Below are positions 10,991 to 21,513 of a stretch of DNA of 64,000 nt, one piece after another (positions within the stretch are counted from its first letter, which is position 1; every line of letters begins with the position of its first letter). The notes beneath the pieces are model-generated. The model saw nothing but the letters and a program-made list of their open reading frames with translations, had not been told where the DNA came from and did not search any database. The stretch lies in NCBI GenBank assembly GCA_012845835.1, contig JABAKD010000007.1, positions 2,515,516 to 2,579,515 on the forward strand, given 5' to 3'. Source of the stretch: Undaria pinnatifida (lineage: Eukaryota > Sar > Phaeophyceae > Laminariales > Alariaceae). A program made the position numbers and the translations under genes.

Positions 10991-11689
10991 GATTCTCGGC
11001 GCTTGCGCTTTCTCCTTTGTCGAGAAAATCACCGTAGAAAACCATCCGAGGAGATGTGCTATTTTGCGTGTTTTACGTACGATACAACAGGACGATCAAG
11101 TTCAGTCGTTCTCGCTCTCTATTTATCATGCTCTGTTCACTGTCTGTGTGCGACACATGATTCTTGCACTCTTATGTGCACCAGCAGACGAGGTGTTGTA
11201 CCCGGGACGCTCGTCGTCGCAGCCTGTGATCATCGCCCTCTTATTCAAATGCGACCCGTAAGATACATGATGTGGTCCCTGTCTCCTAGCCCGCGGCCAA
11301 CGAGGCAACTTGCATCTCCCTAGGAGAACGATCGATTCGGTATTTAATTGACCTAGTGATTGTGCTGGATATCTTACTTTTATGCCGGGTTTAGGAATGT
11401 ACGGGTAATACTGGTGCGAGCAGCAGCAGTTTGAGTGTATCTACATGTACGTCCAGAAATACGTCCAGCTGACTGTGCTAAAGTACTATGCGTTAGGGTT
11501 ACGGGTAGGGCACACGTACTCACTACACGAGTACCCGGTGTGTTTGGCAATGCCGTTGGTACTCGTTTCAGTTTGGTCTCCGATGGATCCTTTCCTCTAC
11601 CTCGTGTAAGAGCTCTATGACCCCGGAAGTTGTGCATATCCGTGTGAAGAAAATTTATCGTGGGGCCGTACGAAGCCTGGCCCCTGGCC

Positions 11690-11785
11690 GCTAGGCCCCT
11701 TTACAACCGGAAACCCGCTTTTCGTCACAAGTTACCCGGAATTAGTATAGGAAGGGGTTGTGGGGCTCTGAAGGGGTTGAAACTT
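11690..11785 (+). repeat. mini-MITE family Z, copy 1
   Basis: Shows the Z word order CCCTTTACAAC, GGAAACCCG, TTAGTATAGGAAGGG, GGGGCTCTGAAGGGGTT. Five copies are present in the window; copy 3 at 17575-17667 is the clearest. Confidence 0.7.
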
Positions 11786-11937
11786 TCAAGTATGAACCCT
11801 TTTCGTGCCAGGTCTAGCGATGTACCACACCAGGTACCAGGTAGACGACAACAGCATGGGCCCACGAACTGGAAACGCTACTAGTGCTCTTAGCACGGCT
11901 CCAAACCAGATTTGTGACACAAGCCTTGGTACCTGAT

Positions 11938-12290
11938 AGGAAGCCGGTCGCCCCCTTTGGTTCTATAGTAAGCCGTGTAACTATTGAGGTCGTAGGTTCG
12001 AACCCCGGCAGGGACTCTTCCTTACACATTGCATTGATTGACATGCCGAAAGTGCGAGATGCTGATTTGGCGAAAGTCGATGCAAGTCGTCGAACATAAC
12101 AAGCTGAAAAGTTGGAATGCGGAACTCGTATGCGCCATAAAAATGAAAGCACGTACCTGGGGGAAAGGCAAGTACCTGTGCACATGGCTTGTCCAGTAGC
12201 TCGCTGGGGATAATAAAGTATCTTACATTGTAGTAGTTGAGCTGGAAAGTAAAGGTGGTGGTTTAAAAAGTAAAGGTGGTGGTTTAAAAC
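11938..12290 (+). mobile_element. SINE family A, diverged copy
   Basis: The head AAGCCGGTCGCCCC and the B-box-like GTAGGTTCGAACCCC mark a tRNA-derived 5' end. The body shares TTGACATGCCGAAAGTGCGAGA, AAAGTCGATG and GGCTTGTCCAGTAGCT with the fuller copies at 19.9 and 46.4 kb. The tail is duplicated (AAAGTAAAGGTGGTGGTTTA twice). No protein is encoded. Confidence 0.75.
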
Positions 12291-12330
12291 AAAATTCATG
12301 TACGTACTCGTGTCCAGTCCATGTTAAAAG

Positions 12331-12830
12331 CCACGCACAAGACGCTGGTAATGGTGGTGTTATGATTCATGTTATGAAGCGTCGGTTACGGTAAGTTCCA
12401 CCGCTTGTCGTACCGTATCTACTGCTGGTTGTATCGTATCACACCACCTGGTACCGGCATGCTGGATGGAGTGGGGTAGAGGTAGTGGTGTACGTGCATA
12501 ATACGCCTCTTGTGAAAAACCACGCACACGTCGCTGGTACTGCTGATGCTGTGAAGCTGTATCGGTCACGGCTATTTACATCGCTTTTCGTATTGCACCT
12601 ACTGCTGGTTGTATCAATCATACCACCTGGTACCGGTGTGCTGGATGGGGTTAGGAAAGAATGGTGTGTAGGTACGCACTCGAAAACGCCTCATGTGAAA
12701 ACCCATGCACAGCTCGCTGGTGCTGCCATTGCTTCGAAGCTCCATGGGCTGCAGCGTTACTCAGTAGTTTACATCGTATTTCGGATCGTACGTGTGTCTA
12801 CTGCTTGTTGCATATCATACCAGGTGTGAC
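12331..12830 (+). repeat. three diverged tandem units of about 185 bp
   Basis: Units start at about 12331, 12521 and 12703 with CCACGCACA..CGCTGGTA. Each contains CTACTGCTGGTTGTATC (or a variant) and the first two contain CCACCTGGTACCGG. Confidence 0.75.
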
Positions 12831-12839
12831 ATATGCATA

Positions 12840-13842
12840 TACATGCGCACCGTGATGTACTCACGCGCGGACCTTCACTGGTGCACTAGTATGTACAGCA
12901 CACATGCACCAGGTAGCGTTACATCGCACCAGGTATTTCGGATAGCACCTGTATATCAAAGTAGACTATAGTCTTGTTTGGGCTGGTCGGGGTTACTTGC
13001 GCGGTGGTCTGTTGTGTTTCTGCTTACTATTTTTGGTATCTTTTTAAAGACCTTTCAGCCTACGACACCGCAGGGGTAAATCAAACCAACCACACCCCGG
13101 AGGGGAACCTTGTATCTACTACTTGTGCTGGTTGCATCATGCCATACCTCGTACTATTAATAGGTATGGCATGTGAATGTGCGCCGTGACAGGTGATGTA
13201 CGCGCATGCACGACCAAGGGAAAGGCAGAGCGGGTACCCCTTTTTTTTCCCCCCGCCGGGTTCTGGCCACTGGCCAGATTTCCTCTGTGACTCCCTCAAA
13301 AATCAGCAGAAAAAAAGTTTGTTTCGGCGCAGCGCAGCAAGTTTGTAAAATCGAGCGGCCGTTGTATCACGCAGCTTGCAAAGATGAGTATGGCAGCGGT
13401 GTCATGAGTCAAAACCTAGTCAATAGTAATGATGTACATTTAAGCCTGTGATAAACCACGGTGAAGACGTTATTAACGTGTTGGGTGACGTGGCAATTGT
13501 TATCCATTGCAGTAAGAAATTATAGTGCTGGATGTATTACATCGCTTTTCTCGCGATTAAATCGAATATAAAACGCTATTTTATACGAGTATTTTTTTTC
13601 TAACGTCAGCTGTGAGCTAGACAAATTTAGAGTCTATCCTCATATTTGTAAGCTTGCTGTTTGTACGGTGTCATCGGGGTGCACCAAAAGATTTCTTAGG
13701 CTTCTCGCTGGCTCTAGAACTGACCCGAACACGAAAAGTCAATTAAAGTACAATCCGACTAACAATGCCATGACCATGATCTACATCGTGATCTAGATCG
13801 TGATCTAGTCGTGATCTGTTGAAGGTGTGAAAGCCCTTTTGC
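12840..13842. other. no supported gene
   Basis: Only fragments of W-like sequence (GCAGCTTGCAAAGATGAGTA near 13370; an inverted fragment near 13605-13660) and a GATC palindrome cluster at 13783-13818. Confidence 0.5.
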
Positions 13843-13937
13843 CCTTAACGCCTTTACAACTAGAAGAAACTCTTTTTGGGGGACAAATTTAGGTGAAGTT
13901 AGTACAGGGAGGGATTTTGGGGCTCTAAAGGGGTCAA
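13843..13937 (+). repeat. mini-MITE family Z, copy 2
   Basis: Starts TTAACGCCTTTACAAC, contains TTTTTGGGGGACAAATTTAG and GAAGTTAGTACAGGGAGGG, and ends GGCTCTAAAGGGGTC. Confidence 0.8.
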
Positions 13938-15160
13938 GATTGCAGTCTAAAATGCAGTACTCTTATGCAGCCACTTGACCGAATGACCCTGACCCGCTGA
14001 AAATAGAGAACGCCTCAAAAAGGTAACCTCCGAACCGTAGCCTGCGTCGCATTTGACGTCCTAAACTGGTGCATTGGGCTCACCACATGTCAGATAGCGT
14101 ACGGCTGTAATGCGGCCCTGATCGCATGTGCAAACGTAGCCGTGGTTGGCGCACACACTGTTTTTTACACTGTGCTTTTGCTGTGTGTACAAAACGTTAT
14201 GTATGATATCAGATACCAGGCAGCATACCAGGCACTGCTGTAAGCTGTATTGCGACCTCGGTTGAAGTTTGAATTAGCCACTTGGAGATGAACGCTTTCG
14301 TCAGGCGGGCATGCAACCTGCATCCTGCCGCTGCTGCACTACGTGCTGGTTCTGTGTTTGCTCCCCCTGCTGAACATGTTGGTACCTCAATCTTTCACAT
14401 ATAATCATCCCGACAGTCGGCTATCCAGTATGCTGCCGGAATGTACTCCCAGTATCTTGCCAGCTCGCCAGTACCAATGCCTCAGAGCAAAGGGTACAAC
14501 CCAGCACCTTGTCGCACACTGCGTTGTGCCCATAACTTGGGGCGGCCTCCCATCTGAGCCAGTGATACACGTTATTATGTTTTTTCAACCATTTAAACCT
14601 AGTGACGTCATGAGGGGGCACTTCAACCGGTATTTCGTACCTGGTATGGGTTAGAGTTGGGGTTAGGGATAGTTCCATGGTTGAGAAAAATACAATAATG
14701 TAGGACACCCAGTCTAAGCATGGCCAAGAACCGCAAATGTGCGCAGAGCTTTCAGCAAACCATGACCGGTACTGCTGGTGTAGACTACTTGTGTTGACCT
14801 CTGCTTCTGTGACGAGTTGTGCGTTAGTTCCAAGGGCATCCTATGGTGCTATTTTACCCTTTTGGAACTGCACATACTTGTTGGGGGGGGAAATTACTTG
14901 GAAATAGTGTGGAATAATGTTCCAGTTCTGAAACGACCTAGTGGAACCATATTGACCGTCTGGTGTTATATTGTTGTATTGTTCGTACCATTTTTCATTT
15001 TACTTCCTCGATTGAGTGTGCGAGGGTTTCGGGTTTCTCCGTTTCACAGTCTATAATGTGTGACAACGGAAGTTGTCTCTCTAGGATTAATAATCAGGCC
15101 GGACACTGGGTGTGCTGATGTCGCTGGGTACTGGTAACGGTTTAGCTTTAAATCCACATA
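13938..15160. other. no supported gene
   Basis: No exon-like frame or complete repeat. AAGGTAACCTCCGAA at about 14019 recurs near 25199 and 26002 in this window, but the surrounding sequence does not clearly align. Confidence 0.5.
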
Positions 15161-15164
15161 CGCT

Positions 15165-15470
15165 TATCAGTAGACCTGCGAGTGGGCGGCGTTTTACGAC
15201 TACCAACTAGTCGGTAGAAGCCAACTAACTGAATTTTGTCAGCGAGTCGGTGGGCGAAGCCAGATGATGGACAGCCGACTTGCCGAAGCGAGAGCCAAAT
15301 TAGCTCCCCGGGCCGAAAGGGTCCGGCCCACAAAGGAAAAAAATGCATCCCGCATAAGAGCAACCTTCCTACCAATAGAAACCCAGTAAGTCGGATAGTC
15401 GGCACCTCCGGGAAACGACTAAAAGTTAGTCCGACTGACTAATTGGTGACTCAAGTCGTGCCGACGCACA
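15165..15470. repeat. AGTCGG-rich repeat
   Basis: Dense in AGTCGG and CCGACT words on both strands (ACTAGTCGGTAGAAGCC, GACAGCCGACTTGCCGAAG, AAGTCGGATAGTCGGC). A similar tract is at 34615-34800. It looks like an eroded inverted-repeat element; ends not defined. Confidence 0.45.
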
Positions 15471-15574
15471 GCTCTACAGACCAGTGCTTCGGGAAAACAG
15501 GCTTGGCCGTCATATTTTTGTATACGTAAGAGTTGTTACTTTTTACCCTGTTGGGCTGTGGGGACTTTGAAGGG

Positions 15575-15860
15575 GTTGGGGCATACTCGTTTTGTTGCTT
15601 GGCTTTAGTCGTTTGACCGTTGACCACACATCCCTTTTGGAAGGGGTCACCGCCATCCCTACTCCTAGTGGAGACCCCTCCAAAATCTGGGCGCTCAGTA
15701 CCTTCCATCCATATATTTCATGACCAGGTATCACTTTTGCTTATCTTACCTCCTTCTTGTTTTGGCCGCCTGTGACCACCATCTGTTTCCCAGGGCAGTG
15801 GTCGTTTTCTCGCTTCTATTTACTGCACTAAATTTGTTCATGTCGCATCGGTCAACTTGG
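15575..15860 (-). pseudogene. LINE ORF2 C-terminal fragment, broken
   Basis: On the minus strand, pieces read ALGNRWWSQAAKT, then GGVSTRSRDGGDPFQKG and CVVNGQTTKAKQQNEYAP, matching the tail of the copy at 30.5-31.06 kb. Frameshifts and stops break it. It also carries ATACCTGGTCAT close to the place where the 6.3-kb copy carries ATACCTGGTAT. 5'-truncated; no reverse transcriptase domain present. Confidence 0.75.
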
Positions 15861-15884
15861 GGGTGGGGGACAAGGCTTTTCAAG

Positions 15885-16040
15885 GGTGGGACTCGCGGGT
15901 CGGGTCGGGTCAGGGCGACCCAAAACGATCCGTGATGAGTGAAAACCACCTGACCCGACCCGTGAGGTATCAAACACCTCCTGACCCGGCTGTGCTCGAC
16001 CCATGACGTTTTGAAAACCTCCGGACAGGCGAAGGACCCT
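15885..16040 (+). mobile_element. degenerate GGGTC-type MITE
   Basis: Left end CAAGGCTTTTCAAGGGTG resembles the CAGGGCTTTTCACGGGTC terminus of the elements at 37.7 and 49.7 kb. The interior has GGGTCGGGTCGGGTC and later CCTGACCCGACCCGTGAGG words. The right end is not clear. Confidence 0.5.
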
Positions 16041-16494
16041 TAAAAACCGACGCCAAAACGACGATATCAGCGTTGACCTCTGCTTGGTCGGGGATTGACC
16101 ATTGTCCTTTCACACGTTAGACAGATCAGATCCCATTCAATTGTTTTTGTCTTTCAGGGTAGATGTAGTAGATTGATGGTCTACATGATCTGGTTGGCGT
16201 ATAGATTATGCCGTGAGAGCAGATGGATCTGCACGGTCTGGCACATGTTCCCACGGTTGGATCTGTACTGCACAGATCCCGCACACCGTCTAGCACTCCC
16301 AGTGGGTACACCCGGGGCGCCCAGATGCAACGCTGCGCAAGGCGTGACTGTTGTCGCGAAGCGAGGGCGTCCAAAGGGTGGCGAGAACAAAACTGACGCG
16401 AAAATTCCAGGCCGAAACGCCAGGACCGCCTCGGCGTAAGAAGCTGACAGAAACACGCCGATTATCGCCGGGGCATGTGGTCACCGAGTACCAT

Positions 16495-16660
16495 ATCTTC
16501 ACGACAGATGTAGGATTTGTATGATTTGTATGATGTGTATGATACGTATGATCTAAGTCGTGATCTGTATGATATGTATGATCTATGTCGTGTGTATGAT
16601 CTATATCGTGATCTGTATGATCTATGTCGTGATCTGTATGATCTGTGTGATAGATTTCGT
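16495..16660 (+). repeat. GTATGATCTRTGTCGTGATCT minisatellite
   Basis: Imperfect tandem copies of a GTATGATCT-based unit. Its minus-strand reading, a His/Asp-rich string, is an artefact of the repeat. Confidence 0.85.
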
Positions 16661-16835
16661 ACGTAGGCTCGATTGACGTACGGTGGGGGGGACACCCGGT
16701 GTAAGAGTGGTCCATAATAAGAGAAAACACCGTTAACTCTGTTGACCCCTGCGAAAAAATTTGTGGCCCTAGGCACATGCCAAAATATCCGATTGCAGAA
16801 GACAGAAGGACGTTCCGACGATTTGGAGTGAAATA

Positions 16836-17165
16836 ATGTGTGGCCGAAGCTGGAAACGTCACTTTTTTTCGGCTCAAATAAGGAGGGAGCTCGATCGATA
16901 CCCCACCCGCCCGCCCACCCACCCACCCAACACTCTGCTGTTTTTTAGAGAAACGAAAGTGCGAGCCGATGAGCGATCAATCCCATGGCCTAGGTATACA
17001 AAAATCGTTTTTGGAAAATAAGTTTGGCTGTCCGACGAATTTTGGTTAAGGAGCCCGGGGGCCGTGAATCCAGAGAATACTTTCGCCAAAAAATGCCACC
17101 TCGATTGTGGCGAAAATAGTCTTAACCCTAGCCCTCTACGGACCCATGGCTTATCCCAGCTGGAT
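16836..17165 (+). repeat. repeat Y, tandem unit 1
   Basis: Starts GTGTGGCCGAAGCTGGAAACGT, contains CCATGGCCTAGGTATAC and TGTCCGACGAATTTTGGTTA, then AAGGAGCCCG..GTGAATCCAGAGAATACTTTCG. A second unit follows at 17167. Related copies are at 23626-23770 and 52345-52500. Confidence 0.7.
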
Positions 17166-17166
17166 G

Positions 17167-17574
17167 TGTGGCCGAAGCTCGAAGCGTCTTATTTTTCTTT
17201 TTCGACGTTGCCCCCCCTCTGAACTCTCCTACTAATAAAACAATTTTGATACACGCTACTAGTAGTATACTACTCGTAGAAGTAGCACTAAAAGTACGGC
17301 AGGGCAGGTACACTGGCTCTTTTATTTCCTCTTGAGGGTGGTGGCTTAAGGAGCTCTCCATTCCTCACCCTGGAACTGATTTTTTTGGACTTTCATTTTG
17401 GGGGAGATGAGACGAAAATACAACCCCGATGGACAGTCAATCAATCCCATGACCTAGGTATACGAGAAAAAATATCACTTTGAAAAATTAGAAGGGCAGT
17501 TCCGACCATTTTTGGGTCAAGGAGCCCTTGTGAATTCAGCTATCGTATTGAAAAAGATGGCGTACGGACATTTC
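17167..17574 (+). repeat. repeat Y, tandem unit 2
   Basis: Restarts with GTGTGGCCGAAGCTCGAAGCGT, then CCATGACCTAGGTATACGAG, GTTCCGACCATTTTTGGGTC and AAGGAGCCC..GTGAATTCAGC. It is longer than unit 1 and ends against Z copy 3. Confidence 0.7.
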
Positions 17575-17667
17575 GGGGTTAACCCCTTCAGAACCCCAAA
17601 CGCCTCCCTATACTAGTATAAAGTAATTTGTCCCCAAAAACGGGTTTCCAGTTGTTAAGGGGTTAAC
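17575..17667 (-). repeat. mini-MITE family Z, copy 3
   Basis: Best-preserved ends: GGGGTTAACCCCTTCAGA on the left and TTGTTAAGGGGTTAAC on the right, an inverted terminal repeat of about 10 bases around TTAA. The interior has CCTCCCTATACTAGTATA and TTTGTCCCCAAAAACGGG. About 93 bp and non-coding. A TTAA target site (piggyBac-like) is an inference. Confidence 0.75.
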
Positions 17668-17822
17668 GAGCCCCCGCGAATTCAGAAAAATACGTTTCGC
17701 TGAAAAGTGCAAGCTCTATCGTAGCACGTGCGTTTACGTTGTGTCGCACATGACACATGAAGAAAACAGCGGTGGTTGTGTCGAATTGAAACTGCTGTGT
17801 TGTTGATGTTTACCACCTGACG

Positions 17823-17945
17823 AAGTCGGCTTTCCCGGTGGTTAGACGGTAAGCCGCGTAGTTTGCGGAGTCGATGTCGTAGGTTCGATCCCCGCAAGAG
17901 ACTGGTCCTTCCAAAATTGACAAGCCCAAAGTGCGAGATCGGCGC
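17823..17945 (+). mobile_element. SINE family A head, truncated
   Basis: CCCGGTGGTTAGACGGTAAGCC is an A-box-like stretch; GTCGTAGGTTCGATCCCCGC is a good B box. The body word TTGACAAGCCCAAAGTGCGAGA follows, and then the sequence switches at about 17950 into the telomere-core element T. Confidence 0.7.
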
Positions 17946-17950
17946 CTCTA

Positions 17951-18365
17951 CCGGCTTTGTCCCACAAATCGTACTAGATACAGTACCTAGTGTATTTCGC
18001 TTTATAGAGGGTTTTAAACTGTTTTTCTTGTGTTTTTGTACCTTTTTTTTTCGTCAAATCGCGAGAGGCCGTCGACCCACCCTAACCCTAACCCCGACCC
18101 TAACCCCGACCCCAACCCTAACCCTAACCCCAACCCTAACCCTAACCCCGACCCTAACCCTAACCCTAACCCTAACCCTAACCCTAACCCTAACCCCAAC
18201 CCCAACCCCAACCCCAACCCTAACCCAGGCTAGGGCTCCGACCCGAGCGCGGCTTCGCCGCGCGTTTTGGAAAAACTGATAAAAATGTGCAGACCACCTC
18301 AAACATCGAAATATATTTGGTACTTTCATCCAGTATGATTTGTCGGGTGAGAACATCGCAAAGGC
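17951..18365. repeat. element T copy 1, with telomere-like core
   Basis: Left flank GGCTTTGTCCCACAAATCGT and AAATCGCGAG, then the CCCTAA-type core, then CCCAGGCTAGGGCTCCGACC, a GCGCGGC-TTC-GCCGCGC hairpin and TATGATTTGTCGGG. Copy 2 at 25405-25905 repeats this order. The core lies inside a dispersed unit and not at a contig end. Confidence 0.8.
18080..18228. repeat. CCCTAA/CCCCAA/CCCCGA interstitial telomere-like tract
   Basis: About 24 hexamers: CCCTAA with CCCCAA and CCCCGA variants. On the minus strand this is TTAGGG with TTGGGG and TCGGGG. Its short length and variant content argue against an active telomere. Confidence 0.9.
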
Positions 18366-19920
18366 TACTGCGAGTTGGCGCAATTCGAAGCTACTGGTTG
18401 ACTCGCACTTTCACTCGAGGGTGTTGGTTGATGTTCTGGTTTGGGCCCGTACATACGCGAACAACAACCTCATTGAGCGCTCGTACTTTTCTTCGAAGCT
18501 GTCGGTTGACGCTCTACAGCAGTAATTTTGACCTGTCGAGGTCTCTTTAAACATACTATTTTTAGTGTTAAATATACTATTTTTAGAGGGGGCATGTTCT
18601 TGACGGCTGTCCGTTCGTCAAGGGCCAAAAGTGCCGATGTTTGCCTATGTTACTCCTATTAATAACCCTTCAGGGAGCCACAGATAGCGACCAAAGCAGC
18701 GAAAGGTTTGGTCTTTTTAGCCACATCTGTCATACGAAAGCGTGCACGCGCATAAGTATTGTGCCGGGTGCTGCAATCGTTGTTTGAGTACGTCGTTTTT
18801 TTCCCTTTGGAAGCTCCAAAGGCCCACGCAGTCAGATTTTTGTCCCCCTCTGCGTACGGCGTGTTTGCGAGTTAGTGCCAACTTTGGTTATGTAGCTGAT
18901 TGGGAAAACATATATTATTTGAGTAATAGTTTAATAGTGTAACCGTCGAATGACACCATCCAACGCCACCCCAACCCATGAAGAATCAGCGAAAAACTAG
19001 GCAAGAAATATGTTTCCTGCTATGTTTTTTATTGATAACCTTATTTTTTAATTTTTTCGTGGGTTGATTCGCCCTGGGTTGCTGGCGTTTGCTGATGTCG
19101 ATATATACATCGTACGTTTATTAGTTTTTTTTCAGTCCAAAATAAGTTGGAAATCGCGAACACCTTGCTTCTATTCGCTGTTGTCGGTTACCGGTCTACA
19201 GTTTTGACCCGTCAGAGCCTCTTTGAATATACTGGTCTTAGTATGGATATCGTCCTTGACGGCTGTCCGTCCGTCAAGGCCCAAGAAAGCCGTCAACTGG
19301 CACCTTCGCTTGTGTTGATCCTACCGGGAGCCACGGATTGGTGTGTTGGCTTGCATATATATTGCTCTCGCGTCCATTGCCGCAGGCATTGCATGGCCAT
19401 ATCCTCTTGCTGTGTTTGCAATGTGTATATCTGTCTTGTAGCTTGTGACCACAGCAGTAGCAGAGCTCGTTTCTCTATGAAGCATCAGCACGGACACGGG
19501 TTGAGCTGGATGCAGATGTGTGGGACGATCGGTACAATGTGAAGAACGCACGTATGTATAGCGACCGAAACAATGCAGTTAGCTGCGTCTATCCTGGGAA
19601 AGCGTGAACGCGCAGAAATATTAGTGACGGATGCTGTAACGATCATTTTGTTTCGTCGTTTGACACAGGGTACGGCCATAGAGGCGACAAAAATATATCA
19701 GGTATATTGTTCGCCCCCCTGGGGTGTGTAGCACCATGTACCTCTGCTTAGTATACTACTAGAAGTGTACCGATTTAGCTGGTACCAAGTTCCAACCCGG
19801 CCAGAAGCTTAAGCCCTAACCTAGCCCGAATATCATGGAGGGTGGAGTCAGGGTGTGTACATATAAAATTCAGTACTTTGGGTAGGGGTGCATGGGTTGG
19901 GGTGTATATTATAAAACCCT
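18366..19920. repeat. diverged direct duplication, otherwise no gene
   Basis: 18527-18790 and 19200-19670 share word order: CCTCTTTGAATATACT-like, CTTGACGGCTGTCCGTYCGTC, GGGAGCCAC, then AAGCGTGMACGCGCA and GTGMCGGRTGCTG. The second copy carries extra sequence. No exon-like frame. Confidence 0.55.
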
Positions 19921-19921
19921 A

Positions 19922-20236
19922 AGCCGGTCGCCCCGGTGGCGTATCAGGTTATCCTCGAGCCTGGTATAGGTCAGTTTCGTGAGTTCAAATCCCCCCCGAG
20001 TGCATACTCGTATAAATTCGTGGGGACCTTTTTCTTGTGGACAAATTGACTTGCGGAAAGCGCGAGAGCGTGAGTTAGCAACAGTCGATGGAAAATCGAC
20101 GAGCAGTGGGATTGCTGAACCCTACGTGTGCGCAATAAAAATTGAAGGCGAGTACCGGGGGGTAGAAGGGACGACACCTGTAACCACGGCTTGTCCAGAA
20201 GCTGGAAAGTAGAAGTGTGTGAAGAAAAAAAAACTC
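19922..20236 (+). mobile_element. SINE family A, near-complete copy
   Basis: tRNA-like head GCCGGTCGCCCCGGTGGCGT with an A-box-like GGTGGCGTATCAGG and a B-box-like GAGTTCAAATCCC. The body has TTGACTTGCGGAAAGCGCGA and CGACGAGCAGTGGGATTGCT; the 3' part has GGCTTGTCCAGAAGCTGG and an A-rich tail. About 315 bp. Nearly the same sequence is at 46364-46680. Transcription by RNA polymerase III is inferred from the boxes. Confidence 0.85.
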
Positions 20237-20370
20237 ACCAAGAATCATTTTTGAGAAGAGTGAAACCGCGCACCCCGATGACAATATCTCATGGACTTTT
20301 AACATTTTTTTTTCCTCCGTCCCGTTTATTTTTTCTTGCTTCAAAGTCGTGCTCTCTCCTATTAATAGTA

Positions 20371-20510
20371 CGAGTAATAACTCAGATCCGGGATCACTCA
20401 GCGGGCCCTCCTCCCCCCTCCCCTGCCAGTGCGGCGCGTGCCTTCCTTTTTTATCGCGAGAAGAATTCAGCATCTTCTTTCCTCGTCGACTCGCGTCGAG
20501 TTGTGTATTT
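20371..20510 (-). mobile_element. SINE-like family S2, inverted copy
   Basis: Read in reverse: CGACGCGAGTCGACGAGG, AAGATGCTGAATTCTTCTCG, GGAGGGCCCGCTGAGTGATC, CCCGGATCTGAGTTA. Copies: 20690-20905 (+), 22765-22930 (+), 42570-42800 (+), 45580-45735 (-). It forms an inverted pair with 20690-20905. Confidence 0.7.
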
Positions 20511-20689
20511 ACACAAGAAAGCCATATAGCAAAACAAAAGTGAAAATCGGGACGATTTTTCGTTAAGGTACGCCGTGAATCAAGAAATTTTTGGCGGAAA
20601 TATGCTACGACCTCCGTCGAAGCACGCGCCATTTCTTCCCACCCCGAAAAGTCAGGTTTTGTTCCGCTCAATGAGATGGTTAGGAAGAT

Positions 20690-20905
20690 GCTTAGTGGTG
20701 CGAGTCGATAAGGGAAGGAAGGCCTGAAGCAAGCATTACTCTCGCGATAAAAAGATGAATGCGCGTAGCGTAGTTGGCAGGGGAGAGAAGAACCTGCTTC
20801 ACTCAGTGGTCACGGATCTGAGTTAGCTCAAGGGAAGGAGAAGGAAAGTGAAAGAAAAGTGAGAATATATTAGATGGAAACCAAAAGAAGAAATGACGGC
20901 CTGTT
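20690..20905 (+). mobile_element. SINE-like family S2, direct copy
   Basis: GTGGTGCGAGTCGATAAGGG, then CTCTCGCGATAAAAAGATGA, GAGAAGAACCTGCTTCACTC, CGGATCTGAGTTAGCTCAAGG and a GAAAG-rich A-rich tail. No coding capacity. The copy at 42570 shows a tRNA A-box-like start, which supports SINE status. Confidence 0.7.
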
Positions 20906-21003
20906 GGCCTTTCACGGGTGTTGGCGTGAAACACATGGTTGGACATTTCCAACCATTTTCTCCCAGTGATGTCGTCACGGGGTCGATATTTTGTATGGGT
21001 TAG

Positions 21004-21101
21004 GTTTTAACCCTTTTAGAGCCCCCAATCCGCTCCCTATATTGTTTTCAAGTTATTTATCCCCAAAAACGGGTTTCCAGCTTTAAAGGCGTTAAGGTTA
21101 G
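21004..21101 (-). repeat. mini-MITE family Z, copy 4
   Basis: TTTTAACCCTTTTAGAGCCC on the left, CCGCTCCCTATATTG and TTATCCCCAAAAACGGG inside, and CTTTAAAGGCGTTAAGG on the right. Terminal inversion around TTAA as in copy 3. Confidence 0.8.
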
Positions 21102-21239
21102 GGTTAGTCAGGGTTGTTTGTTAGCATCTTTGAAAAAACACGATAATGTAGGACGCACAGGCACAGGTACAACTGATTAACTAGTGCAGCGCAACAGGCG
21201 ACGAAAGGCGTGTTACGCGCAAGCCTGCCGCAGGGGCTC

Positions 21240-21282
21240 CCGGGAGGGCCCCGGGAGGGCCCCGGGAGGGCCCCGGGATGGC
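21240..21282 (+). repeat. GGGAGGGCCCC tandem repeat
   Basis: About three and a half units of 11 bp. Confidence 0.9.
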
Positions 21283-21513
21283 CGCCGGAGGCGAAAAAGT
21301 GCGATATATCGGTATGCGCGAATATACGCCTGAAAATCAAGTAACGAACTGAGTTCAACGCATCCCGAACCTCGAAAAGGCGTGTATCAGGATGCCTTGG
21401 GATGTCTTCATTATGTTCTGCTACACCAGTACACGGGCTGCCGTGCACCGCCGTGCACAAGGTGCAGCGTAGCCACCACTGGCTTAACACAAAAGCCTCC
21501 TTTGGTGTTAGCC

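Noticed and set aside
18080-18228. True telomere or chromosome end
   Set aside because: The tract is short, mixed with variants, has unique flanks on both sides and is repeated in the same context at 25.5 kb.
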